Shown here one piece after another: positions 58,324 to 64,000 of a stretch of DNA of 64,000 nt. This DNA is from Hofstenia miamia. Lineage: Eukaryota > Xenacoelomorpha > Acoela > Hofsteniidae. Below the pieces are notes generated by a model that was not told where the DNA came from, made no database searches, and was given only the letters and a program-made list of their open reading frames with translations. Numbering within the stretch: position 1 is the stretch's first letter; the number at the start of each line of letters is the position of its first letter. The position numbers and the translations under genes are program-made. The stretch covers positions 142,498-206,497 of the forward strand of contig CABFPE010000540.1 in the NCBI GenBank assembly GCA_900660155.1, given 5' to 3'.

Positions 58324-59470
58324 ATGGTCCATGGTAGTGAAATTTCACCAACAAAGCATGCTCAAATTCATATATTGTACAAGGAGGTACAATTATCATG
58401 CTATAGCTGTTAGAATGGGTGTATCAGTATCTTCAGTATCCAGAAGTGTTACCTGCTATCAGCAACTCAAAGTTTTTCCTCTCAGAAGCATTCTGGAACA
58501 CCAAAAATGACAACCCCTCCAACTGACAATCTCATTCACCATTATGTTGTCAATCAAACATTCTCTTCATCTTTTGAAGTCTAAGCAAATATAGGTGCAG
58601 TAATGCTGACTGTATCAACACATACCATTAGGCATCAATTGAATGCAACCTTTGACATTCCATCATGCAAACCAGCAGCCAAACCCTGATTGTCTTCAAA
58701 GAATATTTGAGACAGGTTGTGCTTCTACAGACAATACCAACACTACACCCTGAGATGTGGCATCAAGTAATGTTTAATGATGAATCCAAGATTTGCCAGT
58801 TTACATCATACTGGCCACATGTTTGATGACCAGGAAACAAAGATTCAATACATGTTACACACAAAAAACTGTCTGCTCAGCATGTTCTTTGATGATTTGG
58901 GGTGATATAACTGTGAATGGGCGTGCTGGTCTGCATTTTGTTCCTCACAACAAGACAGTCACAGCCAAGACCTACCTCAAAATAATTAAGGAGAATAACA
59001 CCCACATTTATGCAGCTTCACAGAACATCTGTACTACAAGATGGTGCCCCTGTCACAGTGCCAAAGTTGTGAACCAGTGGAATGCATCACAAGACTTTCA
59101 GCTGCTTGAGAACTGGCCAGGAAGCTCCCCAGACCCCAATGTTACAGAAAATTGTGGGCATCACATCAAAAGCTGTTTGAGGAAGCGCCAATGCACATCA
59201 CTTGATAATCTGAAGGAGCAAATTAAAGTGGTATGGTGCACAGAGATTACTGATGATTATGGTCAAGTCAATGTCAAATTGCATTGTTGTAATAATAGCA
59301 GACATACAAAATATTAGTGAGTTTTTCTGAATTAACTATTTACTTTCTACATGGTGTTATCATATCATTTTGACATTGTGTTACTATATTGTTTCTACAT
59401 TGTGTTTTTTAGTGTAAAATACAAAAATTTTTAAGTTTGGAAAGTGTTCCCAAACTTTTGGCCAGTACTG
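58324..59470 (+). mobile_element. Tc1-like transposon copy 1, decayed
   Basis: From ATG 58,324 the transposase begins MVHGSEISPTKHAQIHILYKE, continues in another frame as YHAIAVRMGVSVSSVSRSVT (helix-turn-helix), and later gives SLMIWGDITVNGRAGLHFVP, TAKTYLKIIKE, the PGSSPDPNVTENC block and KQCTSLDNLKEQI-like sequence. The right end is AGTGTTCCCAAACTTTTGG then CCAGTACTG, followed by TA, a common Tc1-type terminus. The catalytic PGNSPDLNPIEN block reads PGSSPDPNVTEN and several frame changes occur, so it is inactive. C-to-T type changes fit loss of methylated CpG. Confidence 0.82.
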
Positions 59471-60801
59471 TATATTAGTGATATATTTAATAATATATGA
59501 CTGTGTAATAATGGCTTAGATCAATCAATTTGCAGATTACTTAGCTTGTTGAAATAGGTACTGTCAAGAATATCTACTTATGAATAATCAAGTCCAAAAT
59601 GTTGATAGTAAGGGATTTCATATGGTGACCATGACATGCTTACAAACAACAAATGAGAGACCAANATCTCATTCACCATTATGTTGTCAATCAAACATTC
59701 TCTTCATCTTTTGAAGTCTAAGCAAATATAGGTGCAGTAATGCTGACTGTATCAACACATACCATTAGGCATCAATTGAATGCAACCTTTGACATTCCAT
59801 CATGCAAACCAGCAGCCAAACCCTGATTGTCTTCAAAGAATATTTGAGACAGGTTGTGCTTCTACAGACAATACCAACACTACACCCTGAGATGTGGCAT
59901 CAAGTAATGTTTAATGATGAATCCAAGATTTGCCAGTTTACATCATACTGGCCACATGTTTGATGACCAGGAAACAAAGATTCAATACATGTTACACACA
60001 AAAAACTGTCTGCTCAGCATGTTCTTTGATGATTTGGGGTGATATAACTGTGAATGGGCGTGCTGGTCTGCATTTTGTTCCTCACAACAAGACAGTCACA
60101 GCCAAGACCTACCTCAAAATAATTAAGGAGAATAACACCCACATTTATGCAGCTTCACAGAACATCTGTACTACAAGATGGTGCCCCTGTCACAGTGCCA
60201 AAGTTGTGAACCAGTGGAATGCATCACAAGACTTTCAGCTGCTTGAGAACTGGCCAGGAAGCTCCCCAGACCCCAATGTTACAGAAAATTGTGGGCATCA
60301 CATCAAAAGCTGTTTGAGGAAGCGCCAATGCACATCACTTGATAATCTGAAGGAGCAAATTAAAGTGGTATGGTGCACAGAGATTACTGATGATTATGGT
60401 CAAGTCAATGTCAAATTGCATTGTTGTAATAATAGCAGACATACAAAATATTAGTGAGTTTTTCTGAATTAACTATTTACTTTCTACATGGTGTTATCAT
60501 ATCATTTTGACATTGTGTTACTATATTGTTTCTACATTGTGTTTTTTAGTGTAAAATACAAAAATTTTTAAGTTTGGAAAGTGTTCCCAAACTTTTGGCC
60601 AGTACTGTATATTAGTGATATATTTAATAATATATGACTGTGTAATAATGGCTTAGATCAATCAATTTGCAGATTACTTAGCTTGTTGAAATAGGTACTG
60701 TCAAGAATATCTACTTATGAATAATCAAGTCCAAAATGTTGATAGTAAGGGATTTCATATGGTGACCATGACATGCTTACAAACAACAAATGAGAGACCA
60801 A
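58529..60801. repeat. 1.14-kb perfect tandem duplication joined at one N
   Basis: 58,529-59,664 and 59,666-60,801 read identically, including non-coding flanks. The junction is a single undetermined base. This points to two assembled versions of one locus placed in series. Confidence 0.92.
59666..60607 (+). mobile_element. Tc1-like transposon copy 2, identical and 5'-truncated
   Basis: Repeats copy 1 from its position 58,529 onward at a constant offset of 1,137 bp, including the 174-codon open frame at 59,930-60,454. It lacks the first 205 bp of the transposase. It begins right after a single N at 59,665. Confidence 0.85.
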
Positions 60802-61499
60802 TTACCAAACCGTAAAGGATAATTGATAGAAACACTCCTTATGATATTTATGGCAATAGAGCATAAATTGAAAGCAACTCTAGTCAACCAAAATGCAATA
60901 TAAAGGCATTTTTTCACCTCTAAAACAGAAAAAACACCATATGAAATAAACCAAGAGAAACATCACCACTGCCACAGAAAGCACAATGGTAGGCACATGA
61001 AACAAGAATCTAAAGATTTGAAAACAAACAAAACACAAGAAATCCCCTATATCTGTACCAACCTGGTATAACAGTAGAGCCTTCCCAGAATAGTCAACCC
61101 CTGAGCTAATGGCACAATCACTAGAAGAAACAGCCCTCACAACACAACTCCTCCACCTTACTTCAGCAGACTCAGCACTGTTGGTGGATATCAGAGAACT
61201 CTGGAAAACCAAAAGAGATTATTAATTGAGATAGCCCTACTCAAGAAACAATTTGAAAGCAAGTGAGAGAAATAAAATCACAACTGAGAATTGAGATGCA
61301 GTAGAGCATGGCAGAACAAAATGAGATCATGTGCATAGAAATTGAATAAATAAAAGCAAAACACAGCCTAGAGATCAATGTGAAAGAAGAAGAGACTCTT
61401 GAATGGCAGAAGTGATTTGACAACTTGAAGACAGCAGAAGCCAAGTATAAAAGGATGGAATTTTGTAAGCAATAAGTCATTGATGGCATCATGGTGGAT

Positions 61500-64000
61500 C
61501 AAGTTAATATGTGAGTATGAATTCACAGTCAAACATCAAAAAGAAACACTACATGCAGATTTCTGGACAGCTTTACCACAGTTTTATAGAGACACCCCAA
61601 AAGAAGATAGAAAAGAAAAAATTCATTTTTTTACCACACAATGAGTATAAGGAGCTACTTGAAATAAATGTTGACAGAAAAGGACACCTGATATTACTGA
61701 TAACCATTAGGGGAGGGATCTCAGAAGACAAAATCATATGTAAACAACATAAGGATAAAACACTAGAGGAGATAAAGAAGAAGGTGAATAACCTGAAAAT
61801 GCCTGCAAAAAATCAAACTCTTACTTTAGAAGGTATAAATGGAAAGTTATTTATAAAACAACTGCTCTACATGGAATAACAAAATTTGAGGATAGTAATA
61901 CCCAAATACTACAAGAGGAATCTGGTGACATACATACATGGAAAAGAACACCTAGGCATAAATGACATTCAACACAAGATTTATAAAAATAGGGATGTGG
62001 AAAGAGCTAGAGGAAATAATAAACAAATGCACAGAATGTATGCTTAACAACAAACTACACTTCCCAAAACAGAATGCACAGCTAGATAAAATTGCAGCAT
62101 TAATGAATGAGATAGTGCATTTCAACATAGAAACACTATCAAAAGATGACAATGATACCAACAGATGTTAGTTATAATTCATAATTTCACAAGATGCTAA
62201 AGAGTAATGCCACTTGACTCAAGCATTGCTAAGGTAGTTCCAGAGAAGATAGTCAAAGAATGGATCTTGAAAATCAGACCAATGGAAAAGATAATAATGC
62301 CATTCAAGAGTAAATTATGGAGATGACAGAGTATTTCTATAACACATTGGTACACTCAACTACTGAAATAACACCCTTCAGAACAATGTTCAGAAGAGAG
62401 GCATCAACACTGCTGTCAATGCAGTATGCACATTACTACAGGGACAATGAATACATCAAAATACTAAAAAATCAAATGACAGAATTTCATTAAATGATGT
62501 ATTGCAAGATGAAGAGATTAGCTTTATGACAAGAAAGAACTTCAACAAAAAGGTTTATGACAAATAACACAAAGTGAATGATTTGGTGTATACATACAAA
62601 GTTGAAAAAGCAAACAATGTAAATCAAGTCAAGAAACTAAGATCATTATGTGCAGGGCCATTCACAGTAACCAAAACACTACTAAGAAACTGATATAAAC
62701 TAAGTAATAGACACATACTATACCTTCAAAATATGAAATGTGCAATAGGAGACATACAAATTGCAGAATTGAATAAAAATTTGGAATTTGAGATAATACA
62801 CAATAAAAATCAAAACTCTTACATAATGAACAATGTTGACAGTGTTGATGAGGAAGAGTTTGATCAGCAATTATATCATAAAATAAATAAATCAGAATTG
62901 TTTCCTTATGTACTGCCTAAAAGAGAGGCTAAAAATAAAAATCATTGTGACTCAATAGTATAGGATTAAAATGCATTAACTATGTTTAGGAATACAGATG
63001 ATGAAGAGAAGTCAACAAGAATGATCAGAAGAAGAGATGATGGCAACCACAGACGAAGAGTATGCCAGACACAGATTAAAAGATACAATAAACACAAAGA
63101 ACTGCAGTACTCAGGGTCAGCATATGCAGAAACCTCAGTGATGAAAGGAGAAGCATTGAGAACAAATACCCATTTGTGCAGAGAAAATGGAAAGGCTCTG
63201 AAACAATACATGGAAAATTAGTCAGCCATGCAGTACAAATGGAAAGGTCTTGCTATGCTGATAAACAGACAAGAACCTACTCCAGAAACTTAAAGCTGGG
63301 AGCACAACAACAATAACTGATCTCACAACTGCCCCCAGTGTCTCTGATATGGAGGACCAACCTAGTACAAGTGCCTCTAGAAGAATATTCTGAGAAATGC
63401 AAGTGAACAAAGGAAGTTGAACAGAAGGCTCTCCATCATCACCCTTTAGCCATTCTATGTCATTGACAAGCAAAAGGAAAGAGCAGATAAAATGGCACAA
63501 CTAGGAATGGAAGTGCTACACCTATACTTTGTGGCAACATAGAGAATAACTAAGAATGCTCATGGGAAATTATCCCCAAGGAAGTGCAACAAAGTCACAC
63601 AAAAATACACTAAAACAAAAAGGAAGATCACTAATGTGCCACCAGTAATAGATGCAGAGCACAGGCCAAAAGTCAATATAATCATTAATTATGACAAGGA
63701 AATGGATGAAAGACTATCCCAATCATATTTCAGAAGCACAGTGCATGTCTCACATGATGACAAATTCACATTAGAAGAAGTACAGAAGCTAATGATCAAA
63801 TATAAATTGTTAATAAGGCAGAACAGGTGAACATGGAATTTGAAAATCTGCTCATTATACACTTTCTAAAAGAGAACAAATATGCAAAAAATTTATCAAA
63901 GGTAATTGACAAAACAATTATGGTTGCTAACAGAGAAAAAACACTTGATAATAATCAGTAGCAGAGAAGACAAGGCACTACCAGAAGTTCTTCAACAGAT
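61500..64000 (+). mobile_element. Ty3/gypsy-type LTR retrotransposon fossil, integrase region
   Basis: Broken copy with many breaks, probably old. Recognisable parts are an integrase zinc-binding segment at about 61,890-62,060 and a GPY/F-like integrase tail around 62,560-62,740. The flanking open frames to the window edge (to about 63,830) are not assignable and may belong to the same element. LTRs were not seen; the element may continue past the window. Confidence 0.55.

Noticed and set aside
60880-61492. Minus-strand open frames with a hydrophobic stretch
   Set aside because: Their translation looks like the reverse of an AAC/CAG-rich strand; no signal peptide or domain could be supported.
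1-64000. CRISPR arrays, bacterial operons, tRNA or rRNA genes
   Set aside because: No regularly spaced identical repeats with unique spacers, no ribosome-binding-site-led gene runs and no tRNA-like cloverleaf or rRNA core sequence were seen.

Overview
The window is AT-rich genomic DNA from an animal, most likely a marine invertebrate. A tunicate-like genome would fit, but the sequence does not prove the phylum. Eukaryotic evidence: two host genes with GT-AG introns and matching codon phases, several non-LTR retrotransposon lineages, and DNA transposons of the Tc1/mariner, P, Mutator and TTAA-target types. No bacterial operons, CRISPR arrays, tRNA or rRNA genes were recognised.

Host genes. 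(1) 2,026-2,828 (+): the last two exons of a B30.2/SPRY-domain protein whose 5' part lies outside the window or was not found. (2) 44,072-15,529 (-): a six-exon kinesin. I assembled it by hand from canonical splice sites with compatible phases. It encodes 561 residues: a kinesin-3-like motor and a short tail without a recognisable cargo domain. Its introns (1.7, 5.8, 3.7, 6.1 and 9.6 kb) hold most of the transposons in the middle of the window.

Layout. 0-0.6 kb: LINE remnant. 2.0-2.8 kb: SPRY exons. 3.5-5.6 kb: two LINE pieces on the minus strand. 6.0-10.1 kb: a nearly complete CR1/L2-like LINE with an intact 1,110-codon ORF2 carrying a 2A-like motif. 11.4-13.0 kb: LINE pieces. 13.4-14.3 kb: a broken copy of an unnamed multicopy protein. 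15.5-44.1 kb: the kinesin gene, whose introns hold an internally deleted mariner (19.4-20.2), a PHD-finger LINE (21.8-24.1), a 70-bp hairpin (25.2), a P-like element with a THAP domain and 8-bp target duplication (26.4-27.1), Tc1 copies (29.7-30.8 and 40.4-41.4), a restriction-endonuclease-type LINE tail (36.6-37.4), a second PHD/zinc-knuckle LINE (38.9-40.3) and a 232-bp tandem duplication (42.4-42.9). 44.4-47.5 kb: LINE fragments around a 411-bp TTAA-flanked element with a small Cys-rich ORF. 47.6-49.8 kb: short dispersed repeats and a TA-flanked MITE. 51.8-57.2 kb: a Mutator-like element with ~345-bp inverted ends and a SWIM-type transposase remnant, containing a 1,000-N gap. 58.3-60.8 kb: a Tc1 copy in a perfect 1.14-kb tandem duplication joined at a single N, probably an assembly artefact. 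61.5-64 kb: a decayed Ty3/gypsy-type LTR retrotransposon fossil.

The two host genes show no functional link. Most of the window is transposon history layered into and around the kinesin introns. All calls come from reading translations and repeats by eye; no database search was run.
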